Assembly: GCA_963514095.1 (NCBI GenBank)
Contig: OY741284.1
Coordinates: 7,358,016-7,422,015, forward strand
Reading direction: 5' to 3'
DNA from: Eutrigla gurnardus
Lineage: Eukaryota > Chordata > Actinopteri > Perciformes > Triglidae
Length of the DNA stretch: 64,000 bases
A program made the position numbers and the translations under genes. This document shows, piece by piece, positions 1 through 60,620 of this stretch (position 1 is its first letter; the number at the start of each line of letters is the position of its first letter). The notes under the pieces were generated by a model. It was not told the origin of the DNA and did not search any database. It saw only the letters and a list, made by a program, of their open reading frames with translations.

Positions 1-233
1 TGGAGCCAGCAGCTGGTTAGCTTAGCCTAGCTTGCTTAAAGCAACAACAACAACAAAAGAACACAACTTGACATTTTTTCATTTTTTTCATTTATTTGTT
101 TATTTTTTAAATGATGTAACATATTAATCGGGTACCTTTGGAGGTGCTGGTACCTTTGGAAACAAAGCCAGGCTAGCTATTCCACTTGTTTCCAACCGTT
201 ATGCTAGGCCAGGCTAACCAGCTGCTCCCTCCA
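1..233. repeat. Inverted-repeat dispersed element at window start
   Basis: The left arm (1-31, containing AGCAGCTGGTTAGC) and right arm (203-233, containing GCTAACCAGCTGCT) are imperfect reverse complements. The GTTAGCTTAGC-type core resembles a common fish repeat, also seen at 60500. The element may begin before the window. Confidence 0.55.
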
Positions 234-3200
234 ACGACATATTTACTGTACAGGTGTGAGTGTGGTGTCACTCCTCTCACAAAACTCTCGGCTTGAACTA
301 TTGCATTGTCGTCGGACTGGGTCTATGGTATGCCTATGCTTACAGTTGGGAGAACGGTCACATGACGCTGGAGTAGCAGTCTACCTTTGGGGCTCCAAAA
401 GCCTTGAACTCAGACCAGTTTGGTATGTTTCCAGTACAGCAGAGAAGAAACCAGATTGCGCTGGTATATGCTGATCCCATGTGACGGGAGAGTTGTGCTC
501 TGTTCTGTTTGGAAGCTCAGACATGGGAAAGGGGAAGTCACCCTTGAGGTGTTTTGAAGGGGTGAAGTAGACTCCGCAAACACCACCCCCCCGCCCCGCT
601 TTACTGTGCCTTTCCCATCACTCCCACCCCCTCTATCATCCTCCCCTCTGTACTCAGGTAAGAGCAGACTGGGGCCGTTGACGGGAACCAGCTAAAGAAC
701 AGCGTCAGTCGTCACCTTGTCAGCTGTGACGCAGCCACACGGCGCTGCGAGGCCCGCGTCTAGCAGATAACCAATCAAACGTTACAGTAGGTCACTGCAG
801 ATGAACGCCCGCTGAGACTGGCAGCTGACCTCGTGTGTTGAGAAACGTCCTTCATTTACATTCCTTTATAGTTCACTCTAAATTTAAACGACATCACAGA
901 TAGCAGTTTGCTAATCTCTGCAACAGGAAAAAAACTCATTTATTAATCACCTTTGGTACCAGGTGCTTTCCTCTATTCCACTGCAGATCGTACAAATACA
1001 CTTTTCTTTGATGTAATACTACTGGTCATCATACACATAATCCTGTTGAAATTCAGTCCAACAGACAGTGCGGCTCTAAATCAGCTCTACATTTCCTCCT
1101 CTGGGCAGTCACTTATTGTCCCGGTATATGAGGTGGAGCAACATATTCTTGATATCTATTTGCCAGCGAGCTTTATTCTAGCTCATAGCATGCTGCAGAA
1201 GCGAGTGCTGATAACGCTGTCAGATGACTGCATAGAGGGTAATAATCATTTGTGGGTGGCTTCGCTGCAAGAGCGGGAGTAGCACAAGTAACACTTATCT
1301 ATTTTTAAGCTGCTGCTCGAGGGCTCCTTTTGTGAAGTGTGTGGATGGAGCTTAACTGAACACCATTTCTGTGCAGAGAGGAGAGATAAAAAGCTGGATT
1401 TTAATGCGGGAAGCAATTACTGTTTCAGTTATTCAGGTCTGAATGGACTTGATTTGCTTGATTTAAAGGCAATTATTTCCTAAAAGGGTTTTCGAGTGGC
1501 CTTCAGAAATGCAGTCCATGTATTTGAATATCTGTGGCTGGAACAAAGTGAACATGATTGATGCTCGTCATGGGCAACACTGTATCCATTGTAACTTGCT
1601 GTAGATTTGAGGATCACCAAGGTCGTGGGAGATGAGCGCGGTGAGGAAATAAGATATATGACACCTGTTAATTGAAACATGAACCTGTCCTCATATGAAG
1701 TGCCTTGAACGTATACCGCCAATGACAAATGAGATGGTCCGTGACCTTTGACCTCGGAGAATGCACCCCCTGGGTTTGCACCCCCTGATCATCCACAGGG
1801 TTGAGTTCAGTTCACAATGTGTAAGTGGTATTTAAACCTGATAGGGCAGAGGCTTTAAAGACTGAATGCGGCTCTGTTTTTCCGCTCATGCTTCTTTTCA
1901 TCAAGGTGAATGGAAATAATGAGGGCAGAGGGTCTCAATGGCTAAATCAAGAACTCTAAAAGAGGGGAACCGAAGCTTTAAAATGATCTAAGAGATAAAT
2001 GGTGTTAATGGAAGTATGAGAGTATCTGTTTCACTTTTCCTGGAAATCATTTCGTGGAACTTATAAAACTACATCGTAGAACTTTAATTAAATTAATCTC
2101 TCAGTATAATCAACATGATACATTACATAAAGCAGCTCAGTTCCGATCAGCTTTATGAAGTGTTTTATGTTCTTATAAGTCATTGTTTTGTTGTTTTTTT
2201 GTTGCAACTTTATCGTTTTAGTTTAGACTCAAGGAGGAATGGGACAATATAGAATTTAGCATTATTGGGATAATAATAATAATAATATTGAAAAAGCTAT
2301 CTAGCTCACTATCATGGTAGAGAAGTGAGACCTTATGGATTACGATCATCTTATTTAAGAATATTTTATTGTTTTTCACCAAAACCGATTTTTATCTCAT
2401 CCGTGACATGAACATATTTGGGTTTTTTTTTTTATGTAAAGCGATTCCAGTTTGTAAGTAAGTGCCATCTTTTGAGTGTTATGCACATTTTTAATTGTGA
2501 ATCACAATTACTTTGGCCAGGACAATCGTGACATAACATTTCCATATTGTCCCATGTCTCATCTCAAGGCTCTCATCTACCTTGTTTCCAGGTTTCAGCT
2601 GCTGAACCTCAAGTATGCGACCTTCCCAGCACCCAACGGCAGAGAGACAAGGTTAGTTAGTTAGTTATGCACCTTCAGAGGGTGATAACGAATAAAGAAG
2701 TTAATGCAGGTTTAAATGATAGGTTCATCTTTTTTATAGCTCCACATGCCCATATAGCCTACACAATGAAAGAATCCTCCTGACTTCAGACTACAAAGAC
2801 GTCCACTTTAGGAGGCGATCTCTTTATTCAGGCACGAGGAATAACTTCAGTAGCCAATAACTCTGTTTCAGCGTATGGACTGGTGAGAACTGTTTAAAGA
2901 CAAAAGTGAACTTATCCTTTACTTCCAGTTCCTGTCTGGTCATTCGTAATCTTGTGATATGTGTCCTTACAGGCTCCTCTACAATCTCGTTCATCAGTTT
3001 AAAGGCATAAAACATGCTCATCTTCATCCCTCTGGAACACGATATTTATTTCAGACAGCAAAAATTGATGATCTTTTTTTCCATGGCTTGCTTGGCTGGA
3101 ATGATTCATTGTAGCTTTTAGCACTAACCTATTACAGGCTGCACCGCAGCTCCAGATTTTGGCCTATTATTAGCCCCTTTTCTCTAGGAAACAAGGTCAC

Positions 3201-6200
3201 ACGTAGCCTTGTCTTATTAGGCTGTCACTGTTCATTTGGCCTTAAAGAAACACACAACGCAGAATTAAATATGTCTGCATCGCACACTAAGTCCACTGTT
3301 TGCCTGCGCACAAACTTGAATTGATCACACGTCCATTGTTATCATGCCGGAGTAACGATCGGAGATTGAAAGAGCAGAATGGAGCGATGCTCCAGCTGTA
3401 CAGCCCCTGCTAAGTGAAAGCAGCTGCCCCCATTTCTGTCGCGGCGTTGCAGCTCAGCTGTCGTCTGGGAGCAGATCACCTCGTGAATACTCCCCAACCC
3501 TGCCATGCCCCCTGCACTCCAGTTTTGGGTGCAGGGCGTCCTTACTGAGACATCGCCTCATGCTAACACAGGCCTATGGAGAGGCTGCACCAGCTCCGCT
3601 CTGTGTGCTCGTGTCCTGACCCAAAAATAGTAGGGCTACAATCAAAGTGCATGTTGCATGGGGTGCTGCTGCGACACGCTTTACTCTTTTGGTCTAAAAG
3701 ATTAAAGGGACCTAGAGTGGCTTTGCAGCACATAAACACACAAAGGTGAACCCATCCACAGCTGGGAAGAAGGCCTGATCCGGTGGCTATTATTATTCAT
3801 CTTGATGAGCTCTGAAACAATCCGCCCACCCCCCCTTCTTCACCCCACCTGCCATTCATTCATTTCTCTCCAGCTTCTCTGTGACATGATTGGCCTTGGA
3901 CACTCGGTGCTCTAAATGCTTTGAGTTACAGTTACAGTCGAAGCCCCCTGACATTGGGACGGGGAGGTGAAGTTCTACACATAGTTAACATGCAGTCGCG
4001 TGGAGGCCCGTGTGGAGGCCCGTCCATCAGCGCGGCGCAGCACGAGATGCCGACTTGAACGCTTCCAGGAAGAATACTTTTATATTCCACTCTGGAATCT
4101 GGCTTTTTGCTGCCTGCTAACTCTCGCCCGATACCGCAAGCCAGGGCAATCCACCAGTGACTAATTGCAAAGGGTGTAAAGGGCTGAGCCAGCACTATCA
4201 GCATTTCACAACCTCACTTTTTAGACATCCTCTGATAACATCAAAGCATGACTATTTCTATCCGTTCGATAGCGCCGCTGTCTGGACCCGTAAACCGGGG
4301 ACGGGAGATGAGTGTGTCGGCGTCGCAGGCGCCAACAACAGGCACTGGGTGACACGGGAGCATGGGAGCAGAGCGCCTGGCTTCCCTCAGATGGGACTGA
4401 GGTGTCCACACTTCAGCAGTCACCCACGCTGCTGGTGGAGCTCGTCTGGGTCACAGGCACTGACATGCTGGGGGATATGACAGGATGTAGTGACTGTATG
4501 GCGATTATTATTAATTAGACCTTTTTCATGTCTGATCTCACTGTTGTGGCTTTTGGAGGGCGTATATCAGCACATGGCTAGACTGAGACAATGGTGTTGT
4601 TCAGATATGCAAAGTCTTCTTATCAATGTTTATAAAAATAACATTGTTAAAAAAACAAGATACAGGAATTTTCCTGGGACTTTATTATCATTTAGTATCA
4701 AAGCGTCCATGTTTTCTGGGATTCTGCATCTAAACTCTGATCCAAGGTGGCTAAGTGTCTTGAAAATATCCCGGAATTCCGTATTCCCAAGCAAACCACC
4801 TTCTTCTTCCTCTACAACGACTCCACCCTCAGTGATAACACCAGTTTAGCCGTTAGGAAAGTTATATTTGCAGGTTTAACTGCAGCTAAGAGGACTATAA
4901 TGGTTCCCTCCTGACCCTCCATCTATGAAAGAATTCACCAAAAAATTGCACTGACTGACCGCATGTAAGCTACAATAATCATTAGTAGGTAAATATGTAT
5001 TTTATTACGCATTTTGAAATGAAATACACAAAAGGCTTTACAATTCAAATAATTAAGCACAAAATACCAAACAGTAACAGAGAAGAGCAAGAAAGATCCA
5101 CAGCCAAAAAAAACCCTCAAAATCAAAAGAGGACTAAATAACACCAAACAGACTGGTACTGTACGTCAGCTAGTCATCTCCAAAACACTAACCCCCCCCC
5201 CCTCTCCAGCTGTCTTTCCACAACACTTGACTTGGACACCTCATCTGGTTTCCCAAACCACACCAGAGAACGGTCCCTACGGAAACACTCAATTAAAGCA
5301 GTAAACACCGGCTTCCTCTGGAGGATCAGTCATAGGTGCCGAGGGATCCGACAGTGATGTCAAGCCGCCGAGAGCCAGGGCTACAATGGAACCCTCGCTG
5401 TTCTCATCTGTCGCTGGGTTTTAATCAGCTCGCTCATGCACGTCTCAGTGGAGAGGACAAACAGTGAGAGTGCGGCGGCGGTGATTTTGTGGCATCGATA
5501 CACTTGAGTCACTCAGAGACGCTTTCATCCTCTCAAGGAACAGGAACAACAGCAAACAGTCACCGGAGATCAAACTGGAGGGTAATGAAAGACAGGAGTC
5601 AGGAGTCTCATGACACATGTAGGGTCATCACAACTGGCTGTCAGATGCAATGTTGATAAATTATTTTTCTCAAAAAAGTCCTCATGCATCCTTTTGCATC
5701 ACATCAACAACCCCAATTGTTTGCACTGTATGTCATCACTGAGGTATTTACAGCTGCTGGGGGGGTACGGCAGGATGCATAAACAGGAAGCATCGCTGTA
5801 CGTCCAAGATATTCCTTATGGTGTTAAGTGCAGCATGCGGATATACGTTAAAGAGTTTCCATGCCTCTCGGTGCAACAAGGGGCCCCTCTTACGTAATTG
5901 TGTTGACATTGTAGATTTTATGCAAACTGTAGAGGAGAGTTGGGCAGTTGGAAATGCACAGCACCTATAGGGAAATATTCAAATAAAACGGGTGCCGTTT
6001 TGGCCCCGAGCAGGACACAAAATGCCAGACACCAACAAGCCGATTTTGTGCAACTGGTATCATGTTTTCATTTCTGGTTTTATGGCATCATTTGTGTGTG
6101 TGTGGATTTCTGACAGAATATATTGATTAATCCATTTTTGGGGGCGACAACATGAGTATTTAGCTTCTGTATTTGACTCTGCAGTTACAACGACTGCACC

Positions 6201-8479
6201 GTATGTCATTAGATACGACTAACACGCCCTTAAATCTAAGTGTACCTGTTGCATGTTTTTCTTATATGATATTGAAAATGTCGATGCTGTCACATAATCA
6301 TAACCTCATATTTAAAGGTTATAAAAGCGATGTGTTTTATCAAGCAACCTTTTGAAACCCACTGAACCATTAAGATAAGCACGCCCTATTGCGCTGCGAG
6401 TATCAACGCAGTCTGCAGAGTCGGCATCCCAGAGACACACAAAGACCTGCGCACTCTCTCATTAGGTTCAGCTGGATGTGGCCCACACATGGCTCGCCTT
6501 GTGCTCTCAGCCCCCCCACCCTCGCCCAGCGGTGGCTTACACATCACTTTCCCTCCAACCCTCCTGATATACGCACACTGAAGCCTCTGCTGGCCAACAA
6601 CTTCCTGACACTGATGCCGTTGGTGTTCCACCATCTCTATGACTCAGTAGAACCACAGTCATTTCCCATGACATCTCTGTAACATTAGCGATCAGCTGAG
6701 CTGGTAGTCCTCTTCGAGTCTTAACCCCTGTGTTCTGGCTCAGAGTCCCGTGTGCTGCAGACCCCCCCAAGTCTCATTTACTGCATTTGCGGACGGTAAA
6801 TTATTTAAACCTGTCCACATTCAGTGTCGCTGACATGAGGAATGGTTCTGCGATGGGAAAATGGGGGTAGCGTGACTTCACACAATGGCTCATGGTCACA
6901 GTTGCATAAATGTTTTGGATCAGGATTCTGCTTGAACAGCTTGCTATTCAGGATGTCAACTCCAAGTTCAGTGGGTGGGTGGTATCTAATCAAGAACGAG
7001 CAGCGTCATTTTCACTTTCTGAAATGTCTTTAAACCGCCCCAAAAATATCATTATCGTCTGTAAAGACACTATGTTAAAAGAAAACGGGGGGCTGCATGC
7101 TTCATACCCACAACGTGCGTATGATGAGGCTACACCACACCCCCTGCTGAATACACATGGGTGTCTGCCAACAATAACACACGGTGGTGCCAAAATAAAA
7201 AACACTTTATGTCTGGCCACCTTGTTTTTACTCCAGGTTGAGCCGGACCACCCCAGTGCTGGGGTCCACTAGACATTCCTGGCACTTCAAGTGTTACCCA
7301 TCAAATCATTACAGGTACTTTGTGGTAAGAAGGCATTTATTTTCCCACAGAGAGCAATGAGTTTTTATTAAATGTAAACCAACCGTGCTATGACATTGTT
7401 GGAATAGCGGATCTCATTTGATGCATTCATGTATGGAAGAAAAATGGGAATACCTCTAAAATGAAAGTTTGCTTCATCAGCACGCCATTTTTCTGAAAAG
7501 ATCATAAATCAAGTCAAGAGAAATACGCCTGGGCATGATATGCTTTGATAGAAATTGCCAAAGGAAAGAATGGAAACAGCAATACAAGATGGAGATACAG
7601 GTTTGTCAATAGCCATATTTATTATATTTGGTTTTCACTATCCATCTGTGGATAATGTACTGTATATGAATAGGGTGCAATTCAGTCCATTAAAAATGAC
7701 GTACAGAAGTGTGGATATTGCTGAATGCAATCAGTGTTCCATAGGTCTGTCTTTTTGTATCTTCTCTATACAAAGACAAGACACATGCACATGGTTAATA
7801 ATATGGCCTATATCATATTAGAGAGGTCAAACATTCGTATATCTATTTGAGTGGAAATTTTGATTTGTGTTAATGCTTTCTTCTTTCAAACTCTGAGGGC
7901 TGAATATAATATAAAACAACAACAAACACATCCACGGCTTCCAGCTTTACTTTTACTACATCGAGTGCATTAAATGCGCAAAACCAGTTGTAGTCGTCAT
8001 ATATTAAGTTTAAAGGGCATCTTCCACACACATGCTCTGACATCTCCTGATAACAATTGAACCATCTCCATGACAACTGTGCAACTCCTACGCTGAGAAA
8101 GACCAGGAGATATGGTTGGACCTTGAGTTTGTGAAGCTATTCATATATTATAATACCTTATATTATTGTAACGGATAACCTGCTGATATGTTATGATTTA
8201 GATTAATTCGCCGGTATGTGATAAATCTTATGGTTTAACTATGACTTCCATTACATACCCAATAATATCACCATAAACAATAATCTATAAAAGCAGAGAG
8301 GAGAACTTGCTGCTGTATGAAACAGTCTCTCTCTCTGAAAAGGAGCTAGCTGAATGTTATGTAATATTTTCAAGTACCCTTGTCTTATTTGGTGTACACA
8401 GTCTATAAGGGATTACCCTGCTCACTCTCCCCTCATAATCTGTTGATGATGACGTTATACTGCAGTTCCTGAGCTCAGG
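234..8479. other. 5' flank without a confident gene
   Basis: Only short, non-homologous open frames and AT-rich stretches. Two points are noted separately: a short exon-like block at 2592-2650, and a pyrimidine tract running into CAGGTAAG at 657. I see no RNA gene. Enhancers cannot be judged without comparison with other species. Confidence 0.6.
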
Positions 8480-8664
8480 ATCTCGCGAGGTTATGGAAAA
8501 CAATCCAGACGCTCGCGCTCTCGCTCTCTCGCTCTCTCTCTCTCTCTCTCGGTTCCCCCCTCCTCCCCAGCCCTCCTTCCCACGCCCCAGTGCGCTGTGG
8601 GATAGTGGCACTATAAAGTATATCCTCTCTCGGAGAAAGATAAGAAGCCCGAGACAGGAGGGGG
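8480..8664 (+). promoter_or_regulatory. ppp1r12a: Probable core promoter / 5' UTR of ppp1r12a
   Basis: GC- and CT-rich sequence before the start codon, with a (CT)n tract at about 8519-8550 and CpG dinucleotides. A TATAAA at 8612-8617 would leave a very short leader, and another TATAAA lies at 8286, so the start site cannot be fixed from sequence. A short upstream ATG (8493) opens a frame that overlaps the true start. Confidence 0.55.
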
Positions 8665-55119
<46,455 letters not shown>

Positions 55120-56386
55120 AACAGACCCCTCGCCCGTCTCCTGCACCCCCTAGTCCCCCCATGGCAGTGACTAATGGAATTGCACAGTTAGATATTAATT
55201 GCAACAGACATCAGAGACATTTTTTCTTTATCCTCACCCAGCTCTCTATCTACCCCCCCTTTTTTTTTCTTTTTGCACCTCCACCACCACTGCAGCATCC
55301 ATCCATCCATCCACCTGCCCCTCCTCCACTATTATCCCCTCGATTGTGCGGCTGCTGTCCCGATAGAACCGCTGAGTTCACAGAGCGGAAACGTAGAGAA
55401 GGGCGATCGGCATGTAAACGCGTTGTGGGCGAGGAAGCCTGAACTATTTAACCAATAAGCCTTAGTTGTACATAAAGAGAAAAAGACAGCCATCTCCTCC
55501 TGCTCTCTCTCTCGGCTATCGCTGAAGAACAGATATTATCCAACACCTGATTTTATTTGTGCCACCATCTCTCTGATGCTACTTTTCTTTTTTGTTCCCT
55601 CCCCGTGTCGTGTGCCGTGCAGTCCCCCCCCCCCCCCCCCTCCCTCTTTAATCCCCTCAAAGTGCCACTTCTACCCCATATCAGCTCCTTGTGGCCCCTC
55701 ATTTTTCCATTCCCCCCCCCACACACACACACTCCCCCCTTCCTCCCATGTTTGTTCCCTCTGTGTGTCTTCCTCCAAGAGGGAATTTTTTGTTTTTTGT
55801 TTGAAATCTCGCTTTAGCGAAACGAGGCGGACCTGGTGGAATTTAAGCTTTCACTGTATGTGCAATATGCATTTCTTTTCTTCTTCTTTTTAATGCTTTA
55901 ATGATGAGTCCATCACATGTAGGATTTTTCACTCTTCCACCGCTTCCATTGCTCACCTTCCTCCTCCCCCCCCCCCCCCCCCCCCTTTTTTTTTTTAAGT
56001 TTGTAGTGTAGTCAGTTTATATTCTGTATTTCTCACTTTGTTTTAGCAGGTACTGAGTGATGCTGTATATACCTGTATGTATTTGTTTGAGACCAGCACA
56101 TGGCATGCATTTATGGTTCCCGTCTGTTACTATCAAAAGTATACAAATTCCAGAGGACAAAAAGGTGTGTTTTTAATTATTTTCTTTTGTAGTCTACAGA
56201 CATTGGATACAGAACCGTAGAGCCTCTCTGTTACGCGGGACGGCCGGCAGTGTTCAGTGCTTTTTTTTTTCCCAGTTTAAAATAAGTGTTCACATAATTG
56301 TGAGATAAAGAAAAATAATCGCTTCACTACATTTCACTTTCACTTTGTATTCAGTAACTTGGAAGAGTGCTGTTAATTTTGTTTCC

Positions 56387-56418
<32 letters not shown>

Positions 56419-56623
56419 CTGTAGTATTATAGCCAAGGTGTTGTCACTAAAAAACGAATATCTTAGGTATCGCTAACCCAGTCCTTTTTACAAATGTCTA
56501 CATGCACTGTCAATGCCATGTGAGGAGTCTTTATGTCAGGTTAAAGCAAATCGCCACCATCAAATATTCCATGTATCTGGAAACATTTTATGCATTTCAG
56601 TGGCCTTTTAAGGATATTTTAGT

Positions 56624-56629
56624 AATAAA
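56624..56629 (+). promoter_or_regulatory. Proximal poly(A) signal AATAAA
   Basis: AATAAA in a T-rich setting, about 1.5 kb after the 26b stop. Confidence 0.6.
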
Positions 56630-56726
56630 GTTTCTTTATTATTTTTCCCGTCATCTTGTAAAATAGGTGTGTGGCTTAATACATGCAAGCTGTGCTGTGA
56701 CTACCAACCACTGAAGAGTTCATTAA

Positions 56727-56732
56727 AATAAA
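56727..56732 (+). promoter_or_regulatory. Distal poly(A) signal AATAAA
   Basis: ATTAAAATAAA cluster followed by a GT-containing stretch; the likely main 3' end of the gene lies about 20 bases on. Confidence 0.65.
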
Positions 56733-57239
56733 CTTGTACATTGTAAAGTTCCCACGTCTGATTATTTGATTATTTATTTGTTTTGAGAATCCCATCTAAA
56801 CTGCATTCATTTGCTTTATATAAAGTTTATAAGAACAAAAAACATACATTTATTGGTCATTGGTCCATTTAGGTTTTATTTCTAGTTCTTTCTTTTACAC
56901 TGTTCTATTCAAAGGAAAGATTTCCAATCCCAATTTCCGGGTTAGATTGATATTAAATAATAATTAACCCCAACACAATGGGGGTGAATGTAATGTTTGT
57001 CCTGTTGCATTTTCATTAACAGCAAAATCTCAACATGTTATTACACATCGTATCATGTTATGTTGCTTGCAGCCTAAAGTGCCATGTATAAAGGTACTTT
57101 TTAATGATGTATGTATACAATGCCAAGCCATTAAAATAATAACTGTTAATATGAATATGAACACAATTAACATTCATATAAGCTTTTTAGATGTTGTATT
57201 AATGTTAACGTATTTTTGGGGGTATTTTAAATTTTGGAA

Positions 57240-57320
57240 GAAACATTTTTGTGGGACGCCCTGCTGTAACTCTGTGGACCCTCTAGGGGTCCCGGACCCC
57301 CCGGTTGAAGATCTCTGCTC
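57240..57320. repeat. Repeat terminus (CTCTAGGGGTCCCGGACCCC type)
   Basis: CCTCTAGGGGTCCCGGACCC followed by a TTGAAGATCTCTGCTCT-like stretch resembles the end of a common fish transposon-derived repeat. Assignment is from memory only. Confidence 0.35.
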
Positions 57321-57361
57321 TGGATGAATTGACCCTTTCACGTCGTTACATGTCTGCCGAT

Positions 57362-57522
<161 letters not shown>

Positions 57523-58454
57523 AATATATGAAAATAATAGTAATATTAAAAAAGTGATCAATGACTAAATAGTAGTGACAATGATACATTTTAAAAAATA
57601 TCATTTTTTGGAAACAATGTTAAGAAGGCATAACTGTGTGCATAAATACCGTCTATGTCAATAGAAGTAAAAAGGCAGGTAGAAAGAGAGATATAAATAA
57701 AGGGTGAACAGTCAAACAAGGGCAAAGGATTGAGCTCTGATATGATTTCTTTTGTCTATGAGGAAACAGTCTCATCCATATAAATAAGAGACTTTAACTA
57801 GACTTTGATCAGCATCGATAGCAACATGCCGACTGTCTCCCTGTTTAAACGTATTCCTGCTCATGGATCCGCTTCACTGCGTTCGGTCGGGAGCCCAGAT
57901 GGCGGCGGGTTTTCATGATAAAGTGACATTACAGTAAGAGAACGTCTGCTGCAACACAATAAGATAGATTCCTCTTCATGCGATAGAAATGTTACACCAT
58001 TCTTGTATTTGCTCACTGGGTGTGACTTGCTCTTTAGATGCGTGATGAACTACTCCGATCTTTAGATTAAGCTTCGGGGGGAGGGGGGCGGTATCTGCTG
58101 TAATTGCTCAGAGTCATGCGAAAGTGTCTGGTTTTTCTGGTCTTCCATTGCCTCAGCACGTGGTGGGGAAGTCTGGTTTGTGTCTCCACTGTGACATGGA
58201 CATGCTTCCTCAGCCACCCCAAGCAGACCTTGACAGGAGGGGGGAAAAAAACAATCTTTTTGATAGATTCCTGGCTTGGAAAGGATGACCCTGTGTCACC
58301 ACGGCAACAAATGGTTTGAATTAATGCTGCGTCTTTGTGTCCACAGAGGACGTCATCAGGATGATAGTTTCTGTCATTTTTATGAGAGCTGTACCTCCAC
58401 ATGTGCCTTCTGACCAGGCGGCAATCTCCTGTTCTGAATAGTGAAGCCAATGCT

Positions 58455-58860
58455 GAAGGGCCTCAAACTTGCATTCTCTCTGCTGGCCATCAGGGGGTGA
58501 CTCCTCTGGCTGCAAAAAGAAGTCTGATTATATGGAAGTCTATGAGAAAAAAAACAACTTCTCTTGATTTATTATCTCAGTAAACATGAGTTTATGGTCT
58601 CAATCTCTAGTTTCATGGATCCATGGATACTTACATGGATCCAGATCCAGTAAGGTTGCACCTCTGGGTGCCACTCTGCCACTAGTGCTCGTTAGATCCA
58701 CCCGTCTCTCATCCACAGTCCAAATATGGTCACTTGGTTGCAAAAAAATCAAAGATGGAGACAATAAAATTGCAGAATTCGATGCATCAAAACTGTCATC
58801 CGCAAGCCACGTCACCATGACGACGTCCACTTCTTATATACAGTCTGTGGTTCTGACGTT
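58455..58860. repeat. Dispersed fish repeat
   Basis: Contains CTGCTGGCCATCAGGGGGTG, GCAAAAAGAAGTCTGATTAT, GTAAACATGAGTTTATGGTC and an end TTATATACAGTCTGTGGTT, blocks recalled as one common fish interspersed repeat. There is an internal deletion relative to the remembered form. Confidence 0.55.
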
Positions 58861-59142
58861 TAACCTGCACTTTTATTTCACATCAGTTGATGACAAATGT
58901 TGCTCAGGAGGCGTTCAAGTACCGTCCACATCCTCTCCGCCGGCAGAAATGTAAAGTACACGTGATTTGTTGTCATAAAACATGTAGAAAACAGTGGCGT
59001 GGCCCTTTAAGTGCCTTATAATGGACCAGTAATCTCAGTAGGAGATGATCACTGGCTGCTCCACCGTGAGATGACGCGCTGTGCTTTCCTCAGTTGGAAA
59101 TCATCCATAAAGAAGGAATTAGAACTTGCGGTCACACGGGGA

Positions 59143-59143
<1 letters not shown>

Positions 59144-59213
<70 letters not shown>
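59144..59213. repeat. (AC)n microsatellite
   Basis: About 35 AC units in intergenic DNA. Confidence 0.98.
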
Positions 59214-59217
<4 letters not shown>

Positions 59218-60494
59218 TTTCGTCCTCTCCAGCTCATTTTACTTCCACCGCGGCTTAATCTCCCTCTCTGTTGGACCGTAAAGCAAACCTCAATCCCCCC
59301 AATTGCACTTTTTTTTTAAACCCAAGACTTAGACACACCAGATGAGCAAAACCTCTGAGTTGCCGAGGACAACCAGCAGCGGGGTTCCTCTCCACTGACA
59401 AACAATGACAAATAGAGGCGTCATGATGAAGTGACAGCTCGGGTCTGTCACCAAAAATGCAGCAGGATGCGGCGAGACAAGAGGACGTGGAGACGTCTCT
59501 TTCTGTCTGTCAGCAGCCGCATTCCTGGGAAATATCCAGCACTGTGATGCATCAACACCCAGGAGGTCACACACGTGAGACGACACACACGTGAGATACA
59601 ATTCATCAAACACACAATTATGAAACTGCTTCCAACTTTCCCTGTTTTTTATTAAAGCGTCTCTTGTTTTTCAGATTGTGGTTTGAGGACGTTACCATGG
59701 CAATTATGACCATTATGAAGGGACTCCACTCAGCTGATCTGTACACAGAGGGTGGCAAAACATATTGGATTTCAATTTAGTCTTAAAGGTACAATCCGTG
59801 AAATGTAAACTACAGTTAACAAAAATAATATTAAATAAACAGCTATCACAATCAAATTAGGGCTGTTTACGTCAGTATAATAAGCCTGTCATGTCAAATT
59901 CTGGAAGCGGGTTTACAAATTTAGCTCAAATGTGTGTGGAAGCACCGAGTGTCAACGATGCTTCCACTGGGATGATTATGGGGGGGTTGGCACGGTTACC
60001 CACCCTGTCACTCGACAGATGGCACCCTGCAGATGGCACTGGGACGGTACTGGGAGGACACAGAGGGGATAACGGACAAACCTGTGAGCTGGACACGGGA
60101 CCGGATCTGTGGAGCGGAGACACCAGAACACGAGGGCCGACGCTGACTTCCACCCGCTGGTTTACGGGACGCGTGTCCCCTAAAGCTCTCTGTTGTCCCT
60201 CTGCTTAACGTCCTTCCTGCTGTCCACTGGCTCGCTGTCAAAAGCCCTGACTCCCAGTCGTGTTCACAGACCGGGGTTAAACCACAGCAGGCTCACGACA
60301 GGAAGCTCCAGGATCACCAGGGGGATGTGAGCACTCTTCAGCCCTTTTATTAAAAACAAAACCACGTTATGGTGCCTCTGACCATGCTGAAATAGTGAAT
60401 GGATTGTCGTTAAATTTGGTTAAATAAAAGTCAGTGGAAAAGTTTGACATTTGTGGAAATATGCTGAGTTGTTAGATGAGAGGATGAAGCTTCA

Positions 60495-60620
60495 TCCTGC
60501 AGCTGGCTAGCTTAGCTTAGCATAAAGATGTATGAAGAGAACTGGATGCAGTGTTGGAGGAGCAGCCCCCTTTTTCCCCCAGTAAAAGTTACTCAAACAT
60601 AATTGACTTCTGGGTATAAA
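60495..60620. repeat. Dispersed repeat fragment (GCTAGCTTAGCTTAGCATAAAG)
   Basis: CAGCTGGCTAGCTTAGCTTA and following bases resemble the common fish repeat whose ends are also seen at the start of the window. Confidence 0.5.

Larger units (their letters stand above)
55120..56750 (+). other. ppp1r12a: 3' UTR of the main ppp1r12a transcript
   Basis: Follows the 26b stop and ends near two AATAAA signals (56624 and 56727). It contains long C runs (about 55623-55640 and 55967-55985) and a T run (about 56388-56415), then an AT-rich distal part. The end is inferred from the second signal. Confidence 0.75.

Noticed and set aside
55161..55893. Proline-rich open frames after the 26b stop
   Set aside because: They come from C runs in the 3' UTR.
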